Shown: positions 5,627 to 14,051 of the stretch, in pieces
How the letters are laid out: each line of letters begins with the position of its first letter
How positions within the stretch are numbered: position 1 is the first letter of the stretch
Assembly: GCA_012522705.1 (NCBI GenBank)
Contig: JAAYJY010000137.1
Location: 1 to 20,269, forward strand
Origin: Syntrophomonadaceae bacterium
Lineage (GTDB): Bacteria; Bacillota; Syntrophomonadia; Syntrophomonadales; Syntrophomonadaceae
Length of the DNA stretch: 20,269 nucleotides
Reading direction: 5' to 3'
Notes under the pieces: model-generated
Database searches by the model: none
Seen by the model: only the letters and a program-made list of their open reading frames with translations
What the model was told of the DNA's origin: nothing
Program-made: the position numbers and the translations under genes

Positions 5627-6566
5627 TTGATTCCGCCTCCTTCATCAACCCGAATCTCTTTACCAGGGTATTGAAGTCGCGTTTGAAAACGATGTTTACG
5701 TTGGTACCCGGGTAGAGCTTCCTGAGCGCCTGCACCTTTTTCTTCTTCTGGGCTACATAACGCTGGTCCATGGTGGTCAGCTCAATGTAGGTATCGAACT
5801 TGGGCAGGTAGAAATCCGGGGAGAAGGCCTGGGTCACATTGCCTTCGGCATCCCACTGGATGGGGAAGGTGCGTGGTTCGTACTCCCAATCCAAGCCGTG
5901 CATGTCAAGTATCCGGGCAAATTCCTCCTCCGAGGGATGTTTAAAAATAACCTGTTGGCCCTGCTCTTCCGCCGCCGCTGGAACCTCGGCCGGCAGGGCA
6001 GAGGATTGGCGGTGCTCAGCCATGCACTGTATGAACTGGGCGGCTTCATCGATGCCCAGGTTATCAGTGTTCAAAATCACATTATACAGAAATGGGTCAG
6101 ACCAATCCTTGCTATAAATAGTCGATATGTAACGTTTGTGTTTGCGGTCGGATAGAGTCATGAAGCGTTCGGCGTCCCTGAGCTCCAAACCTCGTTTTTC
6201 GATTATGCGCTGGATCCTAACCTGCGGCGAGGCGGTTATCCTGACGTGCAGGGCATTAGGGTGATCGGCGAACACTATCTGCGCGCCCATGCCGAAGATG
6301 ATGACCGGTCCTTGTTCCACTTGGGCCTTGAGCCGGATTTCCAGGTGTTCGGCAAAAGTCAGGCCTTCGGACGATTTAGCCAGAAAAAAAGCGGGGCTTT
6401 CGGCCAGCATGTGCATTTCGTGCCGGGAAGCGACGTCAGGAAACACATTGCTCATGGCCATGTCCCGGGTCAGAAGCCGGATATTCATATTGCGGGCCAG
6501 CTGATGGGTTATCTCCTCGCCCATACTGCCCGTCTGTCGGGAAACCGTGATCAGCAATAGGGTCAC
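5619..6566 (-). CDS. Cytidylate-kinase-like protein with C-terminal nuclease-like domain
   Basis: Encodes 315 residues. Residues 1-185 resemble the cytidylate-kinase-like family: LLLITVSRQTGSMGEEITHQLA is a degenerate P-loop of the SRQ-x-GSGG-x-EI type, followed by LLTRDM, GPVIIFGMGAQIVF, a VRITASP-x-x-x-RIQRI block and SDRKHKRYIS-x-x-YSKDWSDPFLYNVILNT. After an Ala/Glu-rich linker (about 186-206), residues 207-307 form a separate domain with FSPDFYLPKFDTYIELT, then KKKKVQALRKLYP and NIVFKRDF. D251, E262 and a following Lys give a PD-(D/E)XK or Vsr-like nuclease pattern, though Thr264 sits where the motif Lys is usual. Function is unknown; RNA or nucleotide phosphorylation or processing is possible. 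It is the first gene of a two-gene unit, overlapping the HPRT homologue by 8 bases. The domain assignments are from motif reading only. Confidence 0.72.
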   Translation of the reverse strand: MTLLLITVSRQTGSMGEEITHQLARNMNIRLLTRDMAMSNVFPDVASRHEMHMLAESPAFFLAKSSEGLTFAEHLEIRLKAQVEQGPVIIFGMGAQIVFADHPNALHVRITASPQVRIQRIIEKRGLELRDAERFMTLSDRKHKRYISTIYSKDWSDPFLYNVILNTDNLGIDEAAQFIQCMAEHRQSSALPAEVPAAAEEQGQQVIFKHPSEEEFARILDMHGLDWEYEPRTFPIQWDAEGNVTQAFSPDFYLPKFDTYIELTTMDQRYVAQKKKKVQALRKLYPGTNVNIVFKRDFNTLVKRFGLMKEAESNE

Positions 6567-6625
6567 CTCTCACATTCGGGTGTTACCAGGGAAAGAAAAC
6601 CCCCATGGTGATTATATCTACCCTT

Positions 6626-6631
6626 ATTATA
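6626..6631 (-). promoter_or_regulatory. Probable -10 box for the kinase-like/hpt unit
   Basis: A perfect TATAAT on the minus strand about 60 bases before the start codon at 6566. Seventeen bases upstream is TTTAGG, only half matching TTGACA. Confidence 0.4.
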
Positions 6632-6843
6632 ACATTAATATTCGCTGCCTAAACGTGAGACTCCTGCGTGAGTGAGGTGGGTGCAGCAGAAAAATCTCCA
6701 TAGGTTGGTAAGTCATACCATTAATCGGGTGCAATTGCAGCGGTATTCAAGGCCTAGTTTACGGCACGAGCTTCAGGGCTGAACTTCCGGGCTCAGCCTC
6801 AATGTTAAGCGGGAAGGTCCTCTTAATACCGCCCGAAGTACGG

Positions 6844-6849
6844 TATAAT
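6844..6849 (+). promoter_or_regulatory. Probable -10 box for speE
   Basis: A perfect TATAAT, 97 bases before the speE start, with no good -35 box at normal spacing. Confidence 0.35.
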
Positions 6850-6946
6850 AAGGACGATTCACCGGACATCAGCTGGTGCCGGCGAAAAATATCGGCCCTT
6901 TCCGGGAATTTTGAGCGCTCGGACCATGGGCAGCGGAGGTTGTTGT

Positions 6947-7780
6947 ATGCAGGATTACTGGTTTTATGAAAAGCACACGGAAGGATATGAGGTAAGGTGG
7001 AGGATCACTGAGATACTGCATCAGGAGGCCACCCCCTATCAAAAACTAGCCGTGATCGAAACGGTGGAATGGGGGCGGGCCCTGATATTGGACGGGGTGC
7101 TGCAAATTGCCGATAAGGATGAATATATTTACCATGAGATGATAACCCATGTGACCATGAACGGCCATCCCCATCCCCAGGATATGCTGATCATCGGCGG
7201 CGGTGACGGCGGCGCGCTGCGAGAGGCCGTCAAACACCCAGACTTACGGCACCTGGACCTGGTCGAGATCGACCGCCGGGTGGCGGAGATCAGCCAGCAG
7301 TATTTCCCCCGCGTGTCATGTGCCTTCGCTGACCCCCGGGTGAATGTGCACTTTGCGGATGGATTTGATTACATCAAGGCGCCCGTCCGTCAATATGATT
7401 TGGTCATCGTCGATAGCTCCGACCCGGTAGGTCCTTCAATTAAGCTGTTCAGCGAGGAGTTTTACCGGGACCTGCACCAGATACTTAGACCTGATGGCAT
7501 GGTGGTGGTACAATCCGAATCACCGGTCTTCTATGCCGACCAGTTCGCTGCCTGCCACGCCAATCTCCGCCAGGTTTTCCCTATCGTCGAAGTCTATCTG
7601 GCTCCCATCGCCACCTATGTAAGTGGGCCCTGGTCCTTCACCATAGGCAGCAAACGCTATGACCCCCGGACCATCAATAATGAGCAACCGGTGACCACCG
7701 GCCTGCAATACTACACGGAAGAATTGCACCGGGCGGCCTTCTGCCTGCCGGGCTTCGTCAGGGAGCTGATCTTAAAGTAG
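6947..7780 (+). CDS. speE: Polyamine aminopropyltransferase (spermidine synthase)
   Basis: Encodes 277 residues, the size of Bacillus SpeE. The enzyme moves an aminopropyl group from decarboxylated S-adenosylmethionine to putrescine, giving spermidine, in the cytoplasm. Visible features: an N-terminal beta domain (MQDYWFYEKHTEGYEVRWRI), the DEYIYHEMITHV signature at 58-69, the nucleotide-binding MLIIGGGDGGALRE (80-93), VEID (107-110), and the catalytic DLVIVDSSDPVGPS (151-164) with D156 and D159. ATG 6947 is chosen because GGAGG (6935-6939) lies 7 bases upstream; a TTG at 6911 in the same frame has no such site. No speD, speA or speB lies in the window, so the decarboxylated SAM supply must be encoded elsewhere. 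It ends 3 bases from the convergent carB stop. Confidence 0.95.
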   Translation: MQDYWFYEKHTEGYEVRWRITEILHQEATPYQKLAVIETVEWGRALILDGVLQIADKDEYIYHEMITHVTMNGHPHPQDMLIIGGGDGGALREAVKHPDLRHLDLVEIDRRVAEISQQYFPRVSCAFADPRVNVHFADGFDYIKAPVRQYDLVIVDSSDPVGPSIKLFSEEFYRDLHQILRPDGMVVVQSESPVFYADQFAACHANLRQVFPIVEVYLAPIATYVSGPWSFTIGSKRYDPRTINNEQPVTTGLQYYTEELHRAAFCLPGFVRELILK

Positions 7781-7783
7781 GCT

Positions 7784-10700
7784 CTATTTGATTTCGGCAT
7801 GATATTCCTGCAGCGATTTCAGCCGGGAATCGCCCCGGTCGTTCTCTTTATAGGCGGCGATGCCGGTGGCGCTGGCGTGGGCGGCAGCCATGGTGGTCAG
7901 GTAGGCCACCTTGTTCCGGATGGCCGCCTTGCGGATGTAGGAATCATCATACTGGCTGCGTTTGCCCGATGGGGTGTTGATTATCAACTGCAGTTCCTGG
8001 TTGGCGATGGCATCCAGGATATTGGGGCGCCCTTCGTACAGTTTCTTGATCTCCACCGAATCCACTCCGTTATCCTGCAGATATTGGTTGGTCCCGCCGG
8101 TAGCTCTGATTTTGAATCCGATCCGTTCAAATTCCCGGGCGGTTTCCAGGGCGACCGGTTTGTCCTCGTTGGTCACGCTTATCAGCACCGTGCCCTCGAT
8201 GGGCAGGGGAGATTGGGTGGCTTCCTGGGATTTGAAGTAAGCCAGGCCGAATGAATCGGCGATCCCCAGCACCTCGCCGGTGGAACGCATCTCGGGACCC
8301 AGGAGGGGAGCGACCTCCGGGAACATGTTGAAGGGGAGCACGGCTTCTTTGACCCCGAAGTGAGGGATGTTTTTGCGGACCAGTTGGTACATATCATATG
8401 CCCGCCCATCGTTATGGGCCATCATTATCTCGGTAGCTATGCGGGCCATCTGTACATTACAGACTTTGGAAACCAGGGGAACGGTGCGGGAGGCGCGGGG
8501 GTTGGCTTCGAGGACATAGACCTGGTCATCGGCAATGGCATATTGCATGTTCATCAGCCCCACCACATTTAGTTCGCGGGCGATCCGGCGGGTATACTCC
8601 TCAATGGTGGCGATGTGGCGGGCGGGGATGCTGACCGGGGGAATCACGCAGGCGGAATCACCGGAATGGACACCCGCCAATTCTATATGCTCCATGACCG
8701 TGGGGACGAAGGCATTTCGGCCGTTGGCAATGGCATCAGACTCTGCTTCGATGGCGTTGCTGAGGAAGCGGTCTATCAATATCGGCCTCTCCGGGGTCAC
8801 GTCGGCGGCTGCGGTTATATACTGGCACAGCATCTCCTCGTCGTGGACCACTTCCATGCCCCGCCCGCCCAGAACGTAGGAGGGACGGACCATCAGCGGG
8901 TAGCCGATCCGGTTGGCTATGGCCAGGGCTTCGTCAATATCCACCGCCATACCCGACTCGGGCATGGGGATCTCCAGCTTCTCCATTACCTGCCGGAAAA
9001 GGTCGCGGTCCTCGGCCAGGTCAATGGTATCCGGAGAGGTGCCCAGGATATTGACCCCGGCCTTCATCAAGTCGCCGGCGATGTTTAAAGGGGTCTGGCC
9101 TCCGAATTGCACTATTACCCCCAGGGGTTTTTCTTTTTCATAAATGCTCAAAACATCTTCCACCGTCAACGGTTCAAAATACAGCTTGTCGGAGGTGTCA
9201 TAGTCAGTCGATACCGTTTCCGGGTTGCAGTTGACCATGACCGTCTCATAGCCAAGGTCGCGCAGGGCCAGGGCGGCATGCACACAACAGTAATCGAATT
9301 CTATCCCCTGGCCGATGCGATTGGGCCCGCCGCCCAGCACCATTACCTTGGGGCGGTCGCTGCTGCTGGTCTTATCGGGGGCATTGTAGGTCGAATAATA
9401 ATAAGCGGCGTACAATACCCCGCTTACCAGAACCGCCTCCCAACTCTCCACCATCCCCAAGGCGGTGCGGCGTTGGCGGATCTCGGTTTCGGTAACCCCC
9501 AGCAACCGGGCCAGGTAACCATCGGCAAAACCATCCTCTTTGGCCTTGATCAGCAGGGCATCAGGGATTTCGCCCTTGCATTCCAGCATGGCTTCTTCCA
9601 GCCGCACCAGTTGCTGCATCTGCTCGATGAACCAGGGTTTGATATGAGTAAGTTTGTGCAGGTAGCTGACCGGCGCCCCTTTGCGCAGGGCTTCATACAT
9701 CAGGAATTGACGTTCGCTGGATGGTTCGGCTAGCAAGGCCAGCAGTTCGTCCAGGCTGCGCTGGTTGAAATCCTTGGCGAAACCCAGGCCCAAGCGTCCG
9801 ATTTCCAGGGAACGGACCGCCTTCTGCAAGGCCTCCTTGTAATTCTTGCCGATGCTCATGACTTCGCCCACGGCCCGCATCTGGGTACCCAGCCGGTCGA
9901 TGGAACCGGGGAATTTTTCGAAGGCCCAGCGGGCGAATTTTATAACCACGTAATCTCCCGAGGGGGTGTATTTATCCAGGGTGCCTTCCTTCCAGTAGGG
10001 TATCTCGTCCAGGGTCATCCCGGCGGCCAGCATGGCGGAGATCATAGCGATGGGAAAACCGGTGGCCTTGGAAGCCAGGGCTGAGGAGCGGGAGGTGCGA
10101 GGATTGATCTCTATTATGGTGACCCGGCCCGTCTGGGGGTCGTGGGCAAACTGCACATTGGTGCCGCCCACTACATCGATGGCCTCCACCACCGCATAGG
10201 CATAACGCTGCAGCCGCTGCTGCAGTTCGGGACTGATGGTCAGCATGGGGGCCGAGCAAAACGAGTCGCCGGTGTGAACTCCCATGGGATCGATGTTTTC
10301 AATGTAACAGACAGTTATTTTCTGGTTCTTGGCGTCGCGGACCACTTCCAATTCCAGCTCTTCCCAGCCCAGCACCGATTCCTCCACTAACACCTGTCCC
10401 ACCAGGCTGGCTGCAATACCGCCGGCAGCAATGGTCCGCAGCTCATCCAGGTTATAGACCAGACCGCCGCCAGTTCCGCCCATGGTATAGGCAGGTCGGA
10501 TGACCACCGGAAAACCCATTTCCAGGGCGATGGCCTCGGCCTCGGTCACCGAGTAGGCGGGCTTGCTGTGCGGCATGGCTATCCCCAGCCGGTCCATGAT
10601 GGCTTTAAAGGCGATCCGATCCTCACCGCGCTCGATGGCATCCATCTGCACGCCGATGACCTGGACCCCATATTTGTCCAGCACCCCGGCTTTATATAGT

Positions 10701-11002
10701 TCCGAACTCAGATTAAGAGCTGACTGTCCGCCCAGATTGGGGAGCAATGCGTCAGGCCTTTCTTTGGCGATTATGTCGGTGAGGCTTTTCAGGTTGAGTG
10801 GTTCGATGTAGGTGGTGTCGGCGATTCCGGGATCGGTCATTATGGTGGCGGGATTGGAATTCACCAGCACGATTTTATATCCCAGCTGGCGCAGCGCCTT
10901 GCAGGCTTGGGTCCCCGAGTAATCAAATTCACAGGCCTGGCCGATGATGATCGGCCCGGAGCCGATGATTAGGATCTTGTTTATATCGGTTCGTTTTGGC
11001 AT
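7784..11002 (-). CDS. carB: Carbamoyl-phosphate synthase large subunit
   Basis: Encodes 1072 residues, the normal full length. With the glutaminase subunit CarA it makes carbamoyl phosphate from glutamine, bicarbonate and 2 ATP for pyrimidine and arginine synthesis. Two homologous halves are seen: the first starts KILIIGSGPIIIGQACEFDYSGTQA, the second VMVLGGGPNRIGQGIEFDY, each with an ATP-grasp domain (IEINPRTSRSSALASK and LEANPRASRTVPLVSK). The C-terminal ~140 residues are the MGS-like allosteric domain (GTVLISVTNEDKP, IRATGGTNQYL). The start is the second ATG of ATGCCAATGCC: GGGAGG directly abuts the first ATG but gives correct 6-base spacing to the second; an extension to 11077 is not conserved. 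carA and other pyr or arg genes are absent from the window. Confidence 0.97.
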   Translation of the reverse strand: MPKRTDINKILIIGSGPIIIGQACEFDYSGTQACKALRQLGYKIVLVNSNPATIMTDPGIADTTYIEPLNLKSLTDIIAKERPDALLPNLGGQSALNLSSELYKAGVLDKYGVQVIGVQMDAIERGEDRIAFKAIMDRLGIAMPHSKPAYSVTEAEAIALEMGFPVVIRPAYTMGGTGGGLVYNLDELRTIAAGGIAASLVGQVLVEESVLGWEELELEVVRDAKNQKITVCYIENIDPMGVHTGDSFCSAPMLTISPELQQRLQRYAYAVVEAIDVVGGTNVQFAHDPQTGRVTIIEINPRTSRSSALASKATGFPIAMISAMLAAGMTLDEIPYWKEGTLDKYTPSGDYVVIKFARWAFEKFPGSIDRLGTQMRAVGEVMSIGKNYKEALQKAVRSLEIGRLGLGFAKDFNQRSLDELLALLAEPSSERQFLMYEALRKGAPVSYLHKLTHIKPWFIEQMQQLVRLEEAMLECKGEIPDALLIKAKEDGFADGYLARLLGVTETEIRQRRTALGMVESWEAVLVSGVLYAAYYYSTYNAPDKTSSSDRPKVMVLGGGPNRIGQGIEFDYCCVHAALALRDLGYETVMVNCNPETVSTDYDTSDKLYFEPLTVEDVLSIYEKEKPLGVIVQFGGQTPLNIAGDLMKAGVNILGTSPDTIDLAEDRDLFRQVMEKLEIPMPESGMAVDIDEALAIANRIGYPLMVRPSYVLGGRGMEVVHDEEMLCQYITAAADVTPERPILIDRFLSNAIEAESDAIANGRNAFVPTVMEHIELAGVHSGDSACVIPPVSIPARHIATIEEYTRRIARELNVVGLMNMQYAIADDQVYVLEANPRASRTVPLVSKVCNVQMARIATEIMMAHNDGRAYDMYQLVRKNIPHFGVKEAVLPFNMFPEVAPLLGPEMRSTGEVLGIADSFGLAYFKSQEATQSPLPIEGTVLISVTNEDKPVALETAREFERIGFKIRATGGTNQYLQDNGVDSVEIKKLYEGRPNILDAIANQELQLIINTPSGKRSQYDDSYIRKAAIRNKVAYLTTMAAAHASATGIAAYKENDRGDSRLKSLQEYHAEIK

Positions 11003-11064
11003 TGGCATCCTCCCAACATAGATTAGGGTTTTATCATATAGTCTCTGAGAGTCTTTGACCCTGG

Positions 11065-11101
11065 CGTCTTTTATCAACGCTTATGTCTTTTTCAACGCTT
11101 A
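11065..11101 (-). repeat. Tandem repeat in the carB leader (TAAGCGTTGA units)
   Basis: Two near-identical units lie head to tail: on the minus strand TAAGCGTTGAAAAAGACA (11101-11084) and TAAGCGTTGATAAAAGACG (11083-11065). They differ by one inserted T and the final base. They sit between the putative promoter and the start codon. They could be an operator or part of a leader RNA; no PyrR-binding loop is recognised. Confidence 0.6.
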
Positions 11102-11129
11102 ATTGTAGCAGATTATGCCGGCTTGCGAA
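11102..11129 (-). promoter_or_regulatory. Putative carB promoter
   Basis: Minus strand TTCGCA (11124-11129), 16-base spacer, then TACAAT (11102-11107) preceded by TGC, an extended -10. It lies about 100 bases before the carB start, just upstream of the tandem repeat. Confidence 0.45.
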
Positions 11130-11427
11130 AACAAGTTTGATTTGCATACAGTATTCCCATTGGATGCCTGGCCATATCAAATGGGTCAGCAGTGCCGGAG
11201 GCGGTTGAGCCGCATGAATGAACAGGGAAGGGATAGAATCCGAAGCGAGAAACTTCTGGGGGGAAAGGAAGGACACGTGCGGGTGTAATTATGGAGCGGA
11301 TCGGAGAAAAAAGCGGGGGATAGGATTATTTGTTCCCGGTATCGTGCCGTAGGCGCTCATTCAGGCGGTCGGTATTATCCTGATGGCAACGGGTGCCTTA
11401 GCCGATATGGCAGTTTTTGATGGGTGG
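11130..11427. other. Intergenic stretch between carB promoter and nfo
   Basis: No coding frame with a ribosome binding site, no RNA family and no T-run terminator was recognised here, although nfo ends at 11428 on the same strand. A short GC-rich hairpin (GCGG-TTGA-GCCGC type, near 11203-11215) is the only structure noticed. Confidence 0.35.
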
Positions 11428-12261
11428 TCATGGACGGTAAGCAGCCCGCAGCATCTTTATCTCCGCGGCGTATCCTTCCACGTTATTGGGGGTCTCCAGG
11501 TAAAAAGGCAAACTGCGCAGGCGGGGATGGTTGATGACATTGACTATGGCCTTCAGGCCCAGAACTCCGGCACCGATTTTGGCATGGCGGTCCTTGTGAG
11601 CGCCGAAAGGGGTGAGGCTGTCATTGAGGTGGATGGCTTTGAGCCGTTCCAGGCCGATGATGCGATCGAACTCGTCCAGAACTCCGTCCAGATCGTTCAC
11701 CAGGTCATAACCGGAGCTGTATACGTGGCAGGTGTCCAGGCAGACGCCCAATTTGTCATTTCGATCAGTGTTTTCGATAATAGCCTGGAGTTCCTGGAAA
11801 GTGCTGCCTACCTCACTGCCTTTGCCGGACATGGTTTCCAACAGGACGGTGGTGGTTTGCTGGGGGCCAAGGACCTGGTTGAGCAAATCGATTGTGAGCT
11901 CCAGGCCGGCTTCAATCCCCTGGCCCACATGGCTTCCGGGGTGGAAGGTATAATAGTTGCCGGGCAGGTTTTCCATGATCGCCATATCATCAGCCATGAC
12001 CATGTGGGCGAACTCCCGTACCTTCTGATGGGCGGAACCGGGATTCAGAGTATAGGGGGCATGAGCCAGCAGGGGAGCAAAAGCGTGCTCAGCCGCCAGG
12101 GTCAGAAGGGCGGCCACGTCTTTCTGGTCAATCCGCCTGGCCTTGCTGCCCCGGGGATTGCGGGTGAAGAACTGAAAGGTGTTGGCCCCGATGCTCAGGG
12201 CCTCTTGGCCCATATGCAGGTATCCTTTGGAAGCGGAAAGGTGACATCCCAGATAAAACAA
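11428..12261 (-). CDS. nfo: Endonuclease IV (AP endonuclease)
   Basis: Encodes 277 residues, the normal bacterial length. Endonuclease IV cuts DNA 5' of abasic sites and trims damaged 3' ends in base-excision repair. All metal-binding positions of this TIM-barrel, trinuclear-zinc enzyme are present: H67 (LLAHAPY), H107 (TFHPGSH), E142 (LLETMSG), D176 and H179 (CLDTCHVY), H211 (AIHLNDS), D224 and H226 (HKDRHAKIG) and E256 (FYLETPN). The start is a TTG ([22 protein letters not shown]); GGAGGAG lies about 6-7 bases upstream and no ATG is nearby. It is 124 bases downstream of the HerA-like ATPase gene on the same strand and may be cotranscribed with it, which would pair two DNA-related genes, though a link is inference only. 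Confidence 0.96.
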   Translation of the reverse strand: MFYLGCHLSASKGYLHMGQEALSIGANTFQFFTRNPRGSKARRIDQKDVAALLTLAAEHAFAPLLAHAPYTLNPGSAHQKVREFAHMVMADDMAIMENLPGNYYTFHPGSHVGQGIEAGLELTIDLLNQVLGPQQTTTVLLETMSGKGSEVGSTFQELQAIIENTDRNDKLGVCLDTCHVYSSGYDLVNDLDGVLDEFDRIIGLERLKAIHLNDSLTPFGAHKDRHAKIGAGVLGLKAIVNVINHPRLRSLPFYLETPNNVEGYAAEIKMLRAAYRP

Positions 12262-12385
12262 AGCCTTCTCCTCCTCACTTGTCGATCAGGGGGACGGATC
12301 TCTCGGCCGACCCGAGATGTCAGGTCCCTCCATTCAGGTTCTGCGGCTTGGACTGGGATGAGGAATCACCGTGCCATGTCAGTCG

Positions 12386-13858
12386 CTATTTGCGCAGTGA
12401 ACCCAGCACTCCGCGCACCAGCTGCCGGGTAAACGAGGTGCTCAGGGTGTTTATGGCGGTCTTGCCCATTTTCTCCAGCATGGTGTCGGGTTGCCGGCCT
12501 CGGCGGGCGGGGCGGTCATAATTGCCGCGGTCCCGTTCTCTGGCCTTGCGGGTCTTTTCTTGCTCCGCCTCTTCCGCTTCCCGGGCGTACTTCCGCTGCA
12601 GGTATTCATAAGCGGAGTCCCGGTCCACGCTCTGCTCATATTTGTTCCTGAAAATCGAGCCCCTTGTCAGCTCTCGCCGGGTAGCCAGGTCGATGGGACC
12701 CATCAGACTGCGCGGGGGCAGGATAAAAGCCCGTTCTACCACCGAGGGGCGGCCTTTCTCATCCAGAAATGACACCAGGGCTTCGCCTACCGCCAGCTCG
12801 GTGATGACTTGGTCGACGGGGTAATGGGGATTCTGGCGGAAGGTTTCCGCCGCCGCCTTGATGGCCTTCTGCTCTCTGGGGGTATAAGCTCTAAGGGCGT
12901 GCTGGACCCGGTTACCCAACTGTCCCAGTATCTTGTCCGGGATGTCAGTAGGATTCTGGGTGACAAAATAAACCCCCACGCCCTTGGAGCGCACCAGCCG
13001 CACCACCTGTTCGATCCGGTTCATCAGCACGTCGGGAGCGTCATCGAACAACAGGTGGGCTTCATCGAAGAAGAAGACTATCTTGGGCTGGTCCAGGTCG
13101 CCCACCTCGGGGAGCTCCTCAAACAATTCGGAGAGCAGCCATAGCAGGAAGGTGGAGTACAGGGCGGGAGACTGGAACAGCTTGTCACACGACAGGATAT
13201 TTATCATGCCCCGGCCATCAGGGTCGGAGCGGATGAAATCATGTACTTCCAGGGCGGGCTCGCCGAAGAAAAGATTGCCCCCCTGGTCCTCCAGGACCAG
13301 CAAGGCTCTCTGGATGGCGCCCACCGATTGCTTGGAGATGGTACCGTACTGGATGGTATAATCAGAGGCATTTTCAGCCACATAAACCAACATGGCGCGC
13401 AGATCCTTCAAGTCCAGCAGCAGCAGGCCCGAGTCGTCGGCGATGCGGAACACCAGGTTGAGTACCCCGGTCTGGACGTCGTTGAGGTTTAACAGCCGCG
13501 ACAGCAACAGCGGTCCCATCTCCGAGATAGTCGTGCGCACCGGCAAACCCTGCTCGGCGAACACATCCCAGTAATCCACGGGGTAAGCCTGGTAATTGAA
13601 ATCCTCTAGACCCAGGGCGTTGATGCGCTCCTCCATCTTGGCATTGCTGACCCCGGGAGCGCACAAACCGGACAGGTCGCCCTTGATATCGGTGAGAAAC
13701 ACCGGGGTGCCGATAGCGCTGAAAGATTCCGCCATCACCTTAAGGGTGACGGTCTTGCCGGTACCAGTGGCCCCGGTGATGAGCCCATGGCGGTTGGCCA
13801 TGCGGGGGTGCAGGCAGAGGGGGTTCTGGCCTTTGGCTATTAAAAGTTGGTTATCCAT
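12386..13858 (-). CDS. HerA/DUF853-like ATPase
   Basis: Encodes 490 residues. It matches the DUF853 (YjgR-like) group of the HerA/FtsK P-loop ATPases. MDNQLLIAKGQNPLCLHPRMANRHGLITGATGTGKT carries Walker A at 29-36 (GATGTGKT). KIVFFFDEAHLLFDDAP holds Walker B (261-268) with the acidic pair D265 and E266. VGVYFVTQNPTDIPDKILGQLGNRVQHALRA (294-324) holds the sensor TQNP and the coupling Arg/Asn region. A charged tail (about 425-460, EAEEAEQEKTRKARERDRG) precedes a short C-terminal helix. Members are thought to be hexameric DNA or protein motors of unknown role; HerA itself works with NurA, which is not seen here. ATG 13858 follows AGGAGTGA. The longer frame to 14068 adds an unconserved, proline-rich leader and crosses the promoter. 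Confidence 0.9.
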   Translation of the reverse strand: MDNQLLIAKGQNPLCLHPRMANRHGLITGATGTGKTVTLKVMAESFSAIGTPVFLTDIKGDLSGLCAPGVSNAKMEERINALGLEDFNYQAYPVDYWDVFAEQGLPVRTTISEMGPLLLSRLLNLNDVQTGVLNLVFRIADDSGLLLLDLKDLRAMLVYVAENASDYTIQYGTISKQSVGAIQRALLVLEDQGGNLFFGEPALEVHDFIRSDPDGRGMINILSCDKLFQSPALYSTFLLWLLSELFEELPEVGDLDQPKIVFFFDEAHLLFDDAPDVLMNRIEQVVRLVRSKGVGVYFVTQNPTDIPDKILGQLGNRVQHALRAYTPREQKAIKAAAETFRQNPHYPVDQVITELAVGEALVSFLDEKGRPSVVERAFILPPRSLMGPIDLATRRELTRGSIFRNKYEQSVDRDSAYEYLQRKYAREAEEAEQEKTRKARERDRGNYDRPARRGRQPDTMLEKMGKTAINTLSTSFTRQLVRGVLGSLRK

Positions 13859-13889
13859 AACGGGATCACTCCTACAAATATTCTTCCAG

Positions 13890-13930
13890 TGTTCTGCATT
13901 CCGCCGGTATTCTACAATTATAGCAGAACA
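13890..13930 (-). promoter_or_regulatory. Extended -10 promoter inside an inverted repeat, HerA-like gene
   Basis: Minus strand TGCTATAAT, an extended -10 with consensus TATAAT at 13917-13922, lies about 60 bases before the start codon. Perfect 8-base inverted arms TGTTCTGC (13890-13897) and GCAGAACA (13923-13930) flank the transcription start region. The -35 is poor. A repressor site is possible but not shown. Confidence 0.45.
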
Positions 13931-14051
13931 TATTGTGAAATTAAGCCAGAGTCGTGGTGCTGCCAAACGGGCAGTCTGGAATAAATGGAGAAGGAGTGGG
14001 GGAAGAGTTTGAACGACCGACCAAGCTCCTGGATGTGGGAATAAAGGAAAA

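Larger units (their letters stand above)
6567..6946. other. Divergent promoter region between kinase-like gene and speE
   Basis: About 380 bases between divergently read genes. On the minus strand a consensus TATAAT (6626-6631) can serve the kinase-like gene; its -35 is weak. On the plus strand TATAAT (6844-6849) can serve speE, again with a poor -35 (TCTTAA, 6821-6826). A small stem GGCTGA/TCAGCC (6777-6782 with 6793-6798) lies upstream of the latter. No RNA family or gene is recognised. Confidence 0.45.

Noticed and set aside
11003..11077. 25-residue N-terminal extension of carB
   Set aside because: The extension is not typical of CarB, and GGGAGG is correctly spaced for the ATG at 11002.
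11383..12432. 349-codon open frame on the plus strand
   Set aside because: It lies antisense to nfo, whose metal ligands are all present; it is a shadow of GC-rich codon use, with no RBS or domain.
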